The notes under the pieces are model-generated. The model did not search any database. It had not been told where the DNA came from and saw only the letters and a list, made by a program, of their open reading frames with translations. 64,000 bases of DNA from Eudorina sp. 2006-703-Eu-15 (taxonomy: Eukaryota > Chlorophyta > Chlorophyceae > Chlamydomonadales > Volvocaceae): positions 719,501 through 783,500 of the forward strand of contig BDSI01000031.1 of the NCBI GenBank assembly GCA_003117195.1. Direction: 5' to 3'. The translations under genes and the position numbers were made by a program. Positions within the stretch are counted from its first letter, which is position 1. The number at the start of each line of letters is the position of its first letter. Below, piece after piece: positions 44,008 through 56,300 of this stretch.

Positions 44008-46049
44008 TTGATTTGGCCGTTTAGTTTTGCCACCGGAATATGCAATTTCGTAACAAGGAGGCGAGTGCGCGTTACCATTGAGTCCTTCCCCAATCTGTTC
44101 CGGTCATTGATTCTGAATGATGTCTTATGTCTGCTGCGCGTATGTGAGCACGTGGAATGTGGATCCCCTTCGTCGGACGGATGATTTCCTGCCCGCTTGG
44201 GCTCTTGTGACCTGCAACACAACACCTGTGCTTGACCATCAAGGCAAGTGGAGCCCGGAGGGCGTTCGCCGTTCCCCGGGCCGCTTGAGCTCGTTATTCG
44301 GGGTTGGTCGCCACGACTCCTGTACGGTGTGGTTTCTTCTTCGTCTGCCGTTTCGTATCGCAGACGGGTTCCACACGGCAGAGCCGGACGGGAACGTTAG
44401 GTGTTAGGATGTATTCGGCAGGCCGGGCAGAGAGGCTGGGAGAGCGGTGGCTCTGCCTTTGACTCGTCTCACGGGTACTGTACAGCCCCGGCCGGTGTCG
44501 ACTAGAGGCGCCCTGAGCAGCTTATTAATATGACGCAGCGCTGCTGGGGGGCGGGTGTGTCCGGTCTCACCCGCAGTTATGATGCCGTGGTCCCGGTGTA
44601 TTTCTTTGCTGTCAGCCCGCCGGTCGGTGCTGTTGCTTGATGCTGACACAGTCACTGCGATGGTTGCGTACGTGCGCGTCGTCCGCAGGGTTATCGGGTG
44701 TTATGGGGCTTAAACTCAAGACCATAATTTGCTCCAGTCTTTTTTGACGCCCTTCGCTATGTTGAAAGAGCATTTAATGTCCGCGTGTTTTATGTCGCGC
44801 TGCTGCTGTCTCTCGCTGCCGGTGCGGACGCCGGCTAATGTGGTGTTGTGACGCCGATTGTGGAAACCAGAACGCACGGCTGGTCGCGCCCCATTTCTGT
44901 CCGAGCGTGAAGGCTGGCACTGAGGACACGGCATTGTGTGAAGCTGTTGTCGAGGGTTCGTGGCCCTCCCCCGGCCAAAACGTTTTGTATGGAGACGTAG
45001 CGCAAGAGGTGCACCTCTGTGGAGGGTCATATTCTAGAGTCCGTAGCATCGCAGGGCAGGGCGGAGCAGAGCATGGTGCAGGAGTGGAATCAGGCCTCGG
45101 CCCGGATGTGTGACTGGGCCCGCGGAGGGTAAGGGGAGAGGAGTTCGGGAGGCCCGCTTTGCCACGAGTTCGGTCGCGAGGGGTAAGAGGATAGTGGTCT
45201 GCCTGCGTTCCGCAACTGCGCCAGGCCGTAGGTTTCCAGGCTCACGATGCAGCTTGTTGGTGCCCGTGAAGGGAGTATTAGGGTGTACGCTGAACAACGG
45301 AGTTGGCCAACGCTGTTGGGACGGTTTTTGCGATGCCAAGGAGAATGCGCGAATCGAATCTTTTTTTGCAGCACGTGGCGGGGACAGAACCAGGACCTGA
45401 TTTATGACCGGCTGGTGTAGCTCATTGCGACTGGGTCCGCCCATGTTATGTTTGGCTGACAAGTCGGAGCCTGGGGGTCCTTCCCAGATTTGTATCACAA
45501 ACGGCCAGTTGTCTATGAAAGGCGAGCGTTACCGAATCAACCGCTTGCCGTACTGGCAGTGAGGTACATTCTGTACGGCACTCGTGTCTGAACCACGGGT
45601 TACAACCCTGTCGACGTAGAGCGCCAACTGGTGCTCCAGGCACTTCATCGCTGTAAATGTGCAGCACCCTTGATCCCATGCCCCGCACGCCCAGATCAGT
45701 CACACGTTCCACGACTACACGTTCTCATGTATGCCGAATGACATCACCGACCCGTAGAACGACATCCGAGATCACGGGGCAATGTGCCACCGGCAATGCG
45801 CCACTCGAGGTCGACAGCTCGCTCCTGTGGGGAGGAGCCCGACCGCATAGCGCACTCGCGATTCGGTCTCGTCCTTGAGCTCGTTGCGGTCCTGCTGGCT
45901 AATCCATTTTGCGTACCGGCTGCGCCGGTAGTCACCAACAGCGCTGCCGCAGGACCCCTGCCACTCGCCACACGTTCTCCGATGGGCGGCCGTCCATTTC
46001 CGTCCCCTCCATTAATGATATTACACGCAGGGCCCCTTTGCAGCAGGCT

Positions 46050-46089
46050 GGGTGTGTCCGGGCTGTTTTGCTTTTTAACCCCCTTGCAG
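46050..46089 (+). repeat. Short dispersed repeat, copy 3 (intergenic)
   Basis: GGGTGTGTCCGGGCTG then TTTTGCTTTTTAACCCCC, with a CTTTGCAGCAG / CCTTGCAGCAG direct repeat on either side. Confidence 0.65.
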
Positions 46090-47044
46090 CAGCATGCAGC
46101 AACTACCCCAGCTCTCTTTTGCGGCCTGATGCGGCAACTGCCCTCATGAGATATCACCGGGGGGGGTTTTGACCTGTGTGGCACCCCTGGACTGCATCTG
46201 CGAGTACGGCACACGACCGCACTCGGTCTCTCTGTCTCCACACCACCTCTTCCATTCGTACGGCACCGTCCATTTGTACGACACCATTATTTGATGCGTG
46301 CATCAGAGATTCACCGCTCATGCGCAGCAGCACACCTTGATGTGAATTTGTGGTCTGCGCACTCGCCACCTGGACGGAACCGATCGTGCTCCGGATTCCG
46401 GATGACCGGATGAATAACCTCGCTTCGGTCGACGGTGGCATGGCCCACTCCCGGGTCTCGGCCGACATGCAGTAACAGACTAAGTTGCCGGTCAATTGCT
46501 GCTATGCGGAATAATATTATACTATATACGAATAGGTATGTACTCGGTTCAAACGGTTTATACGATCTCACAAAAGTTCCACCTGCGCATTTCTCTTCTC
46601 TTTCTCATTCTTCTGCGCGCGGCCCTCACTCAGCGCCCCCCCCCACGCGAACGTCCGCCGCTGCACACCTCCACTTCACTCCCAGGCGTCGCGCACAACC
46701 CTACAGACCCGGTCAGCGGTCACTCCGATGTCGGCCAGGCCAAGCACAAGGACTCCTGTCACCTGCAACCTTGACCACCACAGCCAGCCAGGACCTGCAT
46801 CACCTTCACTACCCTCTCAACGTTCTAGGCTCCGGGTTTGGGATCCGGGTAGCACCTGACACCGATGTGCCTCCGAGAGGGCATCCCGCTTGAACCTCCC
46901 CAGCGCACCCCGTCTGCACCCGTACTGCTGACAGTAACATGCAGCAGCGCTGTCTACGGGTTGGGTCTCAGCTTCCGGGCCTTATCGCTCTAGGAAGACA
47001 TCAGCGGGTTGGCGCCCCGGATGCCGCATGCAAGGGCTTTATCA

Positions 47045-48013
47045 TCACTTGCCTCCCCCAGTCCCGCGTTGCTCCAGGACTGTGGGCAGGTGCGGCTTCA
47101 GCAACTCTTCAAGAAGTTTGGCCCCCGTGTCATTCAGATGGATGGCGTCGGGCGACAGGACCACGGTGCCCGCCAGGAGGCTCTGTCGGTCGTAGCTGAT
47201 GCCCCAGATGTAGCGGCGAGCGGCGCAAACGAACATACCGACCGCCGCGCGCCAGAAAGGCAGCGGCAGGCCGCGCCCCGCCTGCCCCGGCGCCGGCGAC
47301 TTGCTGCAGCCCGGGCCGTCGCTGCCGTGGCTCGGGGCAGCTGACGACGCTGTACCCGGCGGCGAGTCTGCAGGCGCGGTGGAAGCTCCGAAGGAGCGCT
47401 GGATCTTCGCCTTGCACCGAGCGCTCAAGTCGATGAGCTGAATCTTGAGGCAGCCAGCGGCGCCAGCGCCGGCGGTGGCGTCCAACGCCTGTTGCTGGTC
47501 CTTCAGCTCCCCTGCAGCATTGAGGATAATGGCGTTGTATTCATCCACGCGGTTGTTAGGCTTGTCGGCGAGCACCTCGCCAATAGGTGGAAGGGTGATG
47601 ATGAAGAGGGTGACGGGCCGGGCAGCGGCCGCGGCCACGTCGCGGAGCTGACCGGCCAGGTCTTGTAGCAGCGCGCGGTACTGCCGCTCGAAGACGTCCG
47701 CGTTGCCCGGGTCCGAATATCCATTCATGAACCTGTAGTTCATTTCGCCGAGGTAGTCCTTGGCGTCGCAGGCGAGTGAGAGCATGCAGTCATTGGTGCC
47801 GATGAGCAAGGTGACGCCGACCAGGTTTTGCCGCACGCCGGCGATTAATTTGTTGAGTCTTGCATGAACGTTCTTTGTCTGCGTACCGTTGACTCCGGTG
47901 TTGACAAAGCGCAGTTTCGGAAACGTGGCTTGGAGGTGCCGAACCCAGGCGCCCCCAAAGGCCCCGTAGGTGTGAGAGTCGCCGAGACAGAGTATCACCG
48001 GTTTTCCTGACAT
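47045..48013 (-). CDS. SGNH/GDSL-family hydrolase
   Basis: Single-exon, 322-aa SGNH hydrolase, probably a serine esterase or lipase. All four signature blocks are present: block I LGDSHTYG with nucleophile Ser13, block II NTGVNG (Gly40), block III IGTNDC (Asn74) and block V PDAIHLND (Asp289, His292). There is no signal peptide or membrane segment, so a cytosolic protein is likely. Ala/Pro/Ser/Gly-rich low complexity, about 35 residues, is inserted between the central domain and the last catalytic segment. I chose the ATG at 48013 because the sequence upstream on the coding strand is a poly-T tract. The substrate cannot be inferred. Confidence 0.87.
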   Translation of the reverse strand: MSGKPVILCLGDSHTYGAFGGAWVRHLQATFPKLRFVNTGVNGTQTKNVHARLNKLIAGVRQNLVGVTLLIGTNDCMLSLACDAKDYLGEMNYRFMNGYSDPGNADVFERQYRALLQDLAGQLRDVAAAAARPVTLFIITLPPIGEVLADKPNNRVDEYNAIILNAAGELKDQQQALDATAGAGAAGCLKIQLIDLSARCKAKIQRSFGASTAPADSPPGTASSAAPSHGSDGPGCSKSPAPGQAGRGLPLPFWRAAVGMFVCAARRYIWGISYDRQSLLAGTVVLSPDAIHLNDTGAKLLEELLKPHLPTVLEQRGTGGGK

Positions 48014-48885
48014 ACTTAAAAAAATAAAAAAAAAGTATGGCAGCAAAGGATTCGTCCGACCGTCAGACTTCCGAGACGGTTGATTTGAATGAAGTTCTTT
48101 GATATGTCAAGGATACAATTGCAGTAGAAGCAGACATTTGCCGATGTTAATATAACGACTTCAGCATTCGCCATCTATTGCTGCACCAGGCCTCTGGTGA
48201 TGATGTGTCGTACTGCGTTGGTTGGTCCCGTCTTGTACAGCCTGGAATCCGACAAGGAGAAGGACAAGTTGGTACGCAGGTACCGGGACTGGCAGGACAA
48301 GTTGGTACGCGTTCTGCCCCGGGACTGGCAGACTACAATGCTGACAGGTGTATCGAATAATTCTGTTGGCATCCTGGTTTCTTTGCCTCTTTCGTTGACA
48401 TATACTGATGCAAGCGAAGCGGTTGTCGCCTCCAATTCTGATTGTCAATCGCCATAACCTTCAATATTTGTACTGTGTCCCAGCGCCCACAGCTGCTGAC
48501 ATTCCCCCTCAACGAACGACCGAGCCAACGACCCTCCGACAATGACAGTTGGCCAGTCAAAGATAACGCGCCACAGAAACCGGGGGCACACCGGAAAAAT
48601 GGCGCCCGGCACAAAATTTGTGGCCACTAACTATGCAAAGCGCAACGCGAGCTTAAATCTGTTTCCGGGGGGCCTTTCTCGTACGTGCGACAAAACACAG
48701 CCTGTTTCGACTCGCATGACACCCATCTCCACCCGCACCGCTGTACCTCGACATACTCTACTTACCAACGCCCCGATGCGCGCTCCGTTCACTTAAACCA
48801 GTCAGACCACCGGTCAGGCCCACCACGTCGCCCGTTCGTCCCCTTCCGATTATCCAGCCCACGCGCCTTGGCACGCGCCGCTGCA
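48014..48885. other. Intergenic: no gene seen
   Basis: About 0.9 kb between the start of the SGNH hydrolase and the stop of HPR1, so it holds a promoter and a 3' UTR. An imperfect direct repeat (GGACAAGTTGGTACGC ... CGGGACTGGCAG, two copies) lies at about 48260-48330. Confidence 0.5.
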
Positions 48886-51326
48886 TCACGAGTCCGGCAC
48901 AATCTTGAGCCCCAGCTCCTTAGCGTTCACTATGGAGGGCGCGGCGGCGGGCGCGGCGGCCGGCGGCTTGTCCACGAAGGCCAGGATGTCGGGCTTGTTC
49001 CACACGGGGAAGCCGGACAGGACGGCGGCCACGTTGGCAGCCGCCAGCGTGGCCTGTGTGTTTATGAGGGGTGGGGTGGGGAGGCGAGACGGACCCAGTC
49101 CAGGAAGTGTTGATGACTGGTGAATTTGGTGACAGTGCTATTTGGGGGTGGGGTGCGGTGTTGCGCGCCCCACCATCACAGCCCTGGCGACACGGTGGTG
49201 ACCCGGGGCTGTCTTCGAGCGGAATAGGACGAGTCCAACACGCCATGGAATGAGGCCAAGATGCCGTACAGTACGACCGTCAGGAAGCCTGTGCCAATCC
49301 TGCTCTTTCTGGGAGTGCAAACCCAGCCGGTGACATGCGGAATGAGGTTCGCAGGTCAGGTCTCTTACTCCCCCCCTCCAGGGAGGGGGAGCGGCATTCC
49401 AGGGTCACGAAGGGATGACCCGGCTGGGACATCCTCAGCTGCATTTCGACATCCTCGTGACCGTTCAGACTTTGCACGCCTCGCAAGCCACGTGTTGCCA
49501 CATCCTGCGGGGCCCCGAAGCCCGCCCGAAACCTCGCCTGGCCCCCTATCTTCCCTCCCTCACCATGCCGCTGCGGGTCCACATGGAGGCTGACGCGATG
49601 TGCGGCACGATGACTGCGTTCGGGCAGTCCGAGAGCCCCGGCTTCATGGCCGGCTCGTCCTCAAACACGTCCAGGCCGCACCTGTCGGGTGCGACGATGA
49701 GGTCACGGGACAAGGAGGGACCGCGAGGGGGCCGGGTTCGAGTCCGGATGCGGGGCGTTTGGCGCGTGCAGGTGGTGGGTGTACGGCCGCGACGGCATCT
49801 CGTGTGTGCCGCCTATTCGCTGGCGCATGCGGCGACGCGATGTTGACAACTCGGCCCCCAAACACTTTCGAGTCCATCGGAATTGCGCCGTGAACGAGAC
49901 ATGTGCCGAACTGGGCGGGTTTCTCATCAGCCACACAGGACGTACTGCGCTGAGGAGTGCGGGACGGGAGCGTCGACGGGCGAGGCTGGCGAGCGCTGAA
50001 AAAGGCGCGTGGAGCTGCTGTTGATGGCCTGTTGCCCTTTGTGCATGTTGCTGCCTCTGGCCCCGACCCTTGGGCAAAGAGGTGCTTGGGGAAAGCCGGC
50101 GGGATCGGATCCCTGGCGGCAGGGGCCACCCGAGGCCGGCACACAACCGCGCCGGCCCCATCACCTTCCCCCTCGCCCTCACCGGAAGTCCGGGTTGGCT
50201 TTGAGGTGCGCCACCAGAGCCGCCTCGTCGATACAGGGCCCGCGGGCCGCGTTGACCAGCACTGCATCCTTCTTCATAAGGGCCAGCCGCTTGGCGTTGA
50301 TGAGGTGCCGGGTGTTGGCGTCCAGGTTGCAATGCAGGGAGACGATCTGCGGGGCATTCGGGAGGGATGAGGTAGGTATGTGAGTGGGCATATGTGTGGG
50401 CATGTGAGTGGGCATCTGCTTGTGATTGCACATGCTGTGCGCAGTAGGAAATGAAAAGCGACCACAGGCGTGAAGGGCATTGCGAAGTGGCGGGTTCAGC
50501 AAATCTCGATGACCCTCCCTCCGTCTCACCCACAACGCCGCGAGGGCAAGCACAGCACCCCCGCAAGGCCCACTTGTCGCCGTCGCCTTCTAAACTGCTG
50601 TCGTCGCCGTCTCCAGGACTGCACGCCCCGTCAGGCCCCGCGAGGTGCATGACTGCCATACTGAGGCTGAAACCCCCAAGAGGTCGTGACCTAGCTGTTC
50701 TGACCGCCCACTGCTTTAGCCGCTTGCGTGTCGACTTTGTTCCTGTGGGGTAACCATCCCTTCCCCTTCCCCTCCCCCGCCCAGCCCGCCGTGCGGCCCT
50801 CCCGCCACCTACATCCGCCTCCTGCAGCACCTCCTCCACCGTCTCCAGCCGCCGCACAGCCACCGGCGGCTCGCCGCTGTGCCGCAGCAGCTCGCCGTAC
50901 TTCCGTATGTACTCCTCCAGCTGCTTGTTGGGGTACGGGTCGTAGTACACCAGGTTCATCTTGTGGCCTTCCACCATCATGCGCGCGTAGGCGGCGCCGA
51001 TGCGGCCGGCGCCGATAATACCCACCGTCTTGTTCTGTGCGGAGGAGGCGTCGAGGCCATTGAAGCGCGAGAGGCAACACAGCGAGGGTGGCGAGGGTGG
51101 CGTGGGTGACTTGGGGCGAGGGGCCACGATCAGGGCACCGGACAAAGCTCCTCCGGAGTCAGCCACCTCACCCGACCCCGGACGGCGGACATCATTGCGG
51201 ACCCACATGGCGTTGACTCATCGCCCCGGCTGCCGGCACCGACACGTTTCCGAGCATGTGTTCATAAACTGGAAGATGCCGTCCGCGGTGTTGGACGCCG
51301 TGTTGCAGGTCGCGGGGTCGGGAAAG

Positions 51327-51379
<53 letters not shown>

Positions 51380-53055
51380 GCGAACGACTGTTTGCCCGCC
51401 ACTACCCCACTACCACTACACCCCCATCAGTCCGCCGGTACCCCCATCAGTCCGCCGGTACCCCCATCACCATCCGGTGGGGCCCAAGCGCACCTGCAGC
51501 AGCTTGCCGACGAACAGGGTGGGCAGCCAGCCCTTGTAATGGCCCGCCCGCATGAACACATCCGCCTCGACCACACGGCGCGCGGCGGCCAGGGTCAGGG
51601 CCGCGGCCAGCTCGGCCGTGGTCTCCGTGAGCACTCCTGGGAGGGACCAGGGTGAGGGAGGGGACCGCGGGAAGACGGGCGAATGACGACAACGAATGTA
51701 AGGAACCAAGAGGATGTATAGTCGTGTGCTGGGTGTCGTCTCAGTGAGATGTCCAGCTGTTAACTGCTAAACCTAAGCGGCGCCAACATTTGCCTGGCGC
51801 AGCGCAGCACCATGTCTCTCCTTCCGCGCCCCACCGATGCCACGGACTCCCCGGTACTGCAAGACCCTGTTGTGGGCCTGCCGACGGCGGCATCTACCAC
51901 GTCGTCTCGCCGCCGCGCCCCTGCCGTACTTACCGGGAGTGTTGCCGACGGGGATGCCCCGCTTCGTGGCCTCGTCCACCTTGACGTTGTTGTACCCCAC
52001 CGCATAGTTGCTGTAGGCCTTGCCGCCCGCCTGACGGAGCGCCTCAAACAGCTCCGCGCCCCAGTCCTGTGATTGACGGCGGCGTACCGTAATGGGGAGG
52101 GACGTGGGTAGCCGGTCCGTGGGAAAGAGTGTTGTGTTGGCTTGTTGGGATCTGGCATCTAAGTGTTCGGTCACGTGAAGCCGGCATGGCTTAGTCGTGT
52201 CATTTGTGGGGAAGATCGCAGGGCCCCCGCTGGACGAGGTCGGACTCTTTGGCAGATGCATGCGCCTGCCTCGCAGAAGTCCCGAGGGTAATTCTGTGAG
52301 GGGTGCGACTGTGGGATGTTGTGGTTGAGCAAGGTGCGGAAGGCATCCGAAACAAGCGCGAATCAGAGGGCAGTCAATCGCTACACATCGCTGCAGCGGT
52401 CTTGAGGTGAGCGGAGTCAGCGGTTGGCGGATGGCGGTTACTCTTCGCTTGTCATGCGATTAAAATCGTTGAGATGTTCACGCGCGGAGGGTTTTTATGG
52501 CGTGCCGATTGAGCACCCCGGTGCATGAAGGGTCATGACAGCAGATGGGGGATTCACGCTGTTACGCACGCATACTCGCAAGCGGCCATTCAGGGCATGC
52601 ACGTTAGACACGCGACGTGCAGTATGAGACGTTGGCATCCGACCGACACGTACCTCTGTCAGCTGGCCGATGACGCCATCACATTTTGTGCCAAGAAGCT
52701 GCTTGATTGTCGCGTTGTCCAGGATAATGTCGGGGTGCTTGCACACCTCCACGCGGCAGTCTGCATTGACGAGGAACTGCAGCCAGCGCTCCCCGGGCAA
52801 CGATTTTGTGACGACAACGCGATTGATGCCCCACTTGTTGTGAACCTGTGCAAGTGCGCGGCGAACACGTAAAGGACGGTGATAGGGTGCCTTGCCATGA
52901 GGATCCGGAAGTGCCTTTCTGCTCCATCGCACCTCAACAGGGACACCATTGACAGTGGTAGTTGTGGCAAAAGCGCGTTGGGCGATGCTAATCTTAGATT
53001 CTGACTGCCGGGCGACCGACGAAACGGCTGCAAGCAAAGCGCGAGCGAGCGCCAT
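48886..53055 (-). CDS. HPR1: NADH-dependent hydroxypyruvate reductase, probably mitochondrial
   Basis: Exons in transcript order: 53055-52933, 52845-52654, 52066-51934, 51636-51494, 51034-50813, 50346-50183, 49681-49564, 49053-48886; 420 aa. HPR1 reduces hydroxypyruvate to D-glycerate in photorespiration. The protein follows plant HPR1 throughout: KCDGVIGQLTE, SNYAVGYNNV, GNTPGVLTETTAELAA, a GAGRIG NAD-binding loop (residues 205-210), and the catalytic triad Arg306 (NAARGP), Glu335 (DVFEDEP) and His353 (VPHIAS). The N-terminus (MALARALLAAVSSVARQ...) is Arg/Ala/Ser-rich without acidic residues before Glu19, like a mitochondrial presequence. The C-terminus is IVPDS, not the peroxisomal SKL of land plants. 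This agrees with mitochondrial photorespiration in Chlamydomonas. The first intron (87 nt, in frame) is inferred because removing it restores the conserved VPVEV-x-N segment; read-through would add 29 residues. Confidence 0.95.
51329..51373. repeat. (GT)n microsatellite in an HPR1 intron
   Basis: About 22 uninterrupted GT units in the intron between exons 5 and 4. Nearby, at 51419-51468, a 20-bp CCCCCATCAGTCCGCCGGTA block is repeated twice with a third partial copy. Confidence 0.95.
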
Positions 53056-53308
53056 TGTCCTGTCAGTCAGCAGGTGTAACAGATAGAAATTTGCTAAGGA
53101 TTGCAACTGCTGTGCTAGTAGGGTTTTGCTTTGTCTTGCATTGAGTGTTCGAGTCCAGTTTAGTGCTCGGCCAGTGGGTAGTTGCAAGCCGTTGTTGGAT
53201 GACTTTGGAAGCATTTCTTCGAGTGCTTGAATTGTGCACTATTTACAAGTGTCCGTTATTGTCGTTCTGTTTCAAAGGATCAGACTGGACCAACAGAAGC
53301 AAAGTACC
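53056..53308. promoter_or_regulatory. Shared divergent promoter region of HPR1 and the mitochondrial carrier
   Basis: Only 253 bases separate the two start codons, which face away from each other. The interval is AT-richer than both genes and contains both 5' UTRs, so regulatory sites are probably shared. No clear TATA box was found. Confidence 0.6.
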
Positions 53309-56300
53309 ATGTCTGCTGCTTCTCAGCAAGCACCTCCTTTGGCAGTTTCACCGAACGCCGGGCTAGTGAAGCTTGCCAAGGATATCTTCGCTGGGACATG
53401 CGGTCAGTGCGACAGTTTGTCATGCTTGTCATAGTGGGCTTTTGCTTAACTTGACCTCTATCCGCAGGTGGCATCTCTGTGACACTTGTCGGGCATCCCT
53501 TTGACACGCTAAAAGTTCGCTTGCAGACGCAGCCAGTCGACAAGCCAATTTACTGTAAGTACTCAAAATTCTGGTGGCTTGTACCACCATGCGCAATGCT
53601 TGCGTGGCCTACTACAGCGATGCGCAGCATTGCCTGCACGACATGGGTGCATGTCTCTTTCCTGTCTTCTGTAACATGGTTATTCCTGTGACCCCATACA
53701 TACAGCTGGCGTGGTGGACTGTGCACGCAAGACGATACAATGGGAAGGACTCGGCGGCCTGTACAAGGTCAGCATCCGCAAGGGGAGGGAGCGGGGAGGG
53801 CGTGCGTGCGTACCGCTGAAAGTAGGGCAGTCAGGCAGCTCGCGGTCAGGGGTTTCGTGCAGACGCGGCGCGAAAACACGCGCCAGCGATGTACGGAGGC
53901 TTGCATGCTTCCCGTCATTCCGTCGTGCAAACGTCGTCCTTGCCGCGTGAGATCCTTGGGACCCGACAATGCGCGATCGGGTGGCTGATCATGCGATCAT
54001 GCACATGGCGCGGTGCTGTGCCCGCATGTCGCCACCCAGCTGCCCTGTCCTGCTATCGTGACGAGACACCCATCACACCGCCAGCACTGAAACCAACCAT
54101 GTTGACAGTGATGCTCACCAGGCTCTCAACAGCCTGGAGGCTGCGGCTGTCACCGATACCCCGCGGGATCCACTGTAACATCATTTATACCAGTGATGCC
54201 CACCGTCCCTGTCGACCACCGGGAACCGGCGGCATCGACCACCTCATAAGACGCCCGTGCATGACCTGTGCGACATCAGCACCGCACGAGCATCTTATGA
54301 GGTGCTCGTGCTCATGCCGCACAGGCCATGCCGCACAGCACAGGTCATGCCGTGGCCCTCTGTGTCATCCGCCTCGTGACCACTGCGCATCGTGTCCCCA
54401 GGCGATTGCCAAAAGCAACGTCCATGCGCACGCACATCTTGGTATCTCAAGCGCATGTGTTCGTTTGCAGGCAAGGCAGGCGTGCGGGATATATGCGAAG
54501 GGGGCGGAGCAGTGCCCAGCAGCACGTGTGCGTGTGTGTGCACGTCGGGTCGCCGACCCTTCCTGTCCTGTCCTGTTGCAAATGTGTACCCCCCCCCTGA
54601 CGATTGTCCTGCTGTCTGTATGCTGTGGTGTGCTCCAGGGAGTGACCTCGCCGCTCATGGGCCAGATGTTCTTCCGGGCGTCACTGTTCGGAGCCTTTGG
54701 CGCATCGAAGCGGTGGCTGGGCACCAACGCTGACGGTGTGTGTTGGGTGGGGGCGGGTGGGCTGCTGCTGCTGCTGCTTCAAGCGGCTGCAGCGGTGAGG
54801 CCCGCGGCTGCAGCGATGAGAGGCCCGCGGCTGTGACCTACTTACATGAACTTAGTGACGTGACGGACATATGATGCGATACGGGCACCTGAATAACCTG
54901 CCACCGACCCGGCTGCCCCGCCCATCCCGCGACACGACCCGTGCAGGCACCACCCGCCCCTTGGAGCGTGCAGACTTCTACAAGGCGGGTGCCATGACGG
55001 GCTTCGTGGCCGCCTTCACGGAAGGTCCCATCGATTTCTACAAGAGCCAGCTGCAGGTCCAGATCATCAGGAGCAAGCAGGACCCCGCCTATAAACGTGG
55101 GTGGCGCTCCCCTTTGGGAGGGCGCAAGGGGCCCTCGAATTTCGATGATGGTTCATGAGTTTCGCGTCAGGGAGCCCTCATCAGGAATTCCCCATCAGAA
55201 AGGGGAGCCAGGCGCGTGCTGATAAGCTGCGATGTCCTCCCCGCCCGCTGCTGCGCCCTTGCTGCCGTACAGCTCCGTATACCTCGGTGCTGGAGTGCGT
55301 GCGCCAGACCATCCGGACCAACGGCTTCCGCGGACCCTTCCAGGTGGGTGGTGGTGGTGGTGGTAGGGGGCCTGGTAGGTGGTCGGGGGGTGCGGTGGCG
55401 GGGTGGCGGGGGCCGAATCGTGGCCACTGTCACGTGGGCCTCCCAACCGGTCTGCGTGTCGGGTTCGATGTATGTTCCGTCTGGGCATTCCGTCAACCGA
55501 TGCCGACTATGATGGGCGGCGGTGTGTGTGGGACCCCGGCATGGCATGCTCACGTTCATATACCCCCAACGCTGGGAAGCGAGGGAGCGGGCCCTCCATT
55601 GGCCTGGCCCGAGTAATGCTGCGGCGTTGGGTCCAGCTGCGCAGCTGGGGGCTCGGTCCCAAGATCCCCGGGGTGCTGAGACCTGTGTTTCTGGGAGCCC
55701 GGATTCCTGGGAGGGCGGGTCCGAACTGCGAGATGACGGGGCAGGTGCTGGCCTTCCGCGAGGCCGGACTGCTGCCTGCGAGCAGCCTTCGGTCGACGAC
55801 CGCGGCCAAGCTGCAGCCATGTATGCATGACGTCCTCTGCGCAGCTCCTCACCGACCGCGGCCGAGTGGCAGCCATCCGCGCAGCGCCGCTGTGCTGCTG
55901 CTCTCTGCGCGGCTTTCATGCAGTCGGACGCAACGGGCGCTGCCTGTCCCCCGCACCCCTCAACCCACCCTCGCCACTCACTCGCAGGGCCTGGGGCCGA
56001 CGCTGCTGCGCAACACGCCCGCCAACGCCGTGTACCTGGGCAACTTCGAGGTCCTCAAGCAGTCGGTGGCCTCACACTACGGCTGCAAGACCACGGACCT
56101 GTCGGCAGGCACCATCACGGCGTGCGCGGGTGAGCCGCTGGAACTCCAGTCCAGGGGAGGAAAGGGAAGAGGGTTACGGCGCTGGTTGTCCTCCCGGGCC
56201 TGCCCCCGGTGGGGGTCCCCCCGGTGGGTACGGCCTGAAGTACGGGTGTCAGGTAGTCCGGTCTGGGCCTATCAGCGACACAGCGGTGGTGAAGAACAGC

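Larger units (their letters stand above)
42740..47044. other. Intergenic: 4.3 kb without a supported gene
   Basis: Lies between convergent genes and should contain both 3' UTRs. It holds a triplicated 13-14-bp block (ACATCCCGTAGAG, 43970-44007), a GT-rich stretch near 43410-43440, and one copy of the GGGCTGTTT-type dispersed repeat at 46050-46089. Open frames up to about 200 codons occur on both strands but show no domains. Confidence 0.5.

Noticed and set aside
51329..51655. Open frame starting with a Cys-Val repeat
   Set aside because: Translation of a (GT)n microsatellite inside an HPR1 intron.
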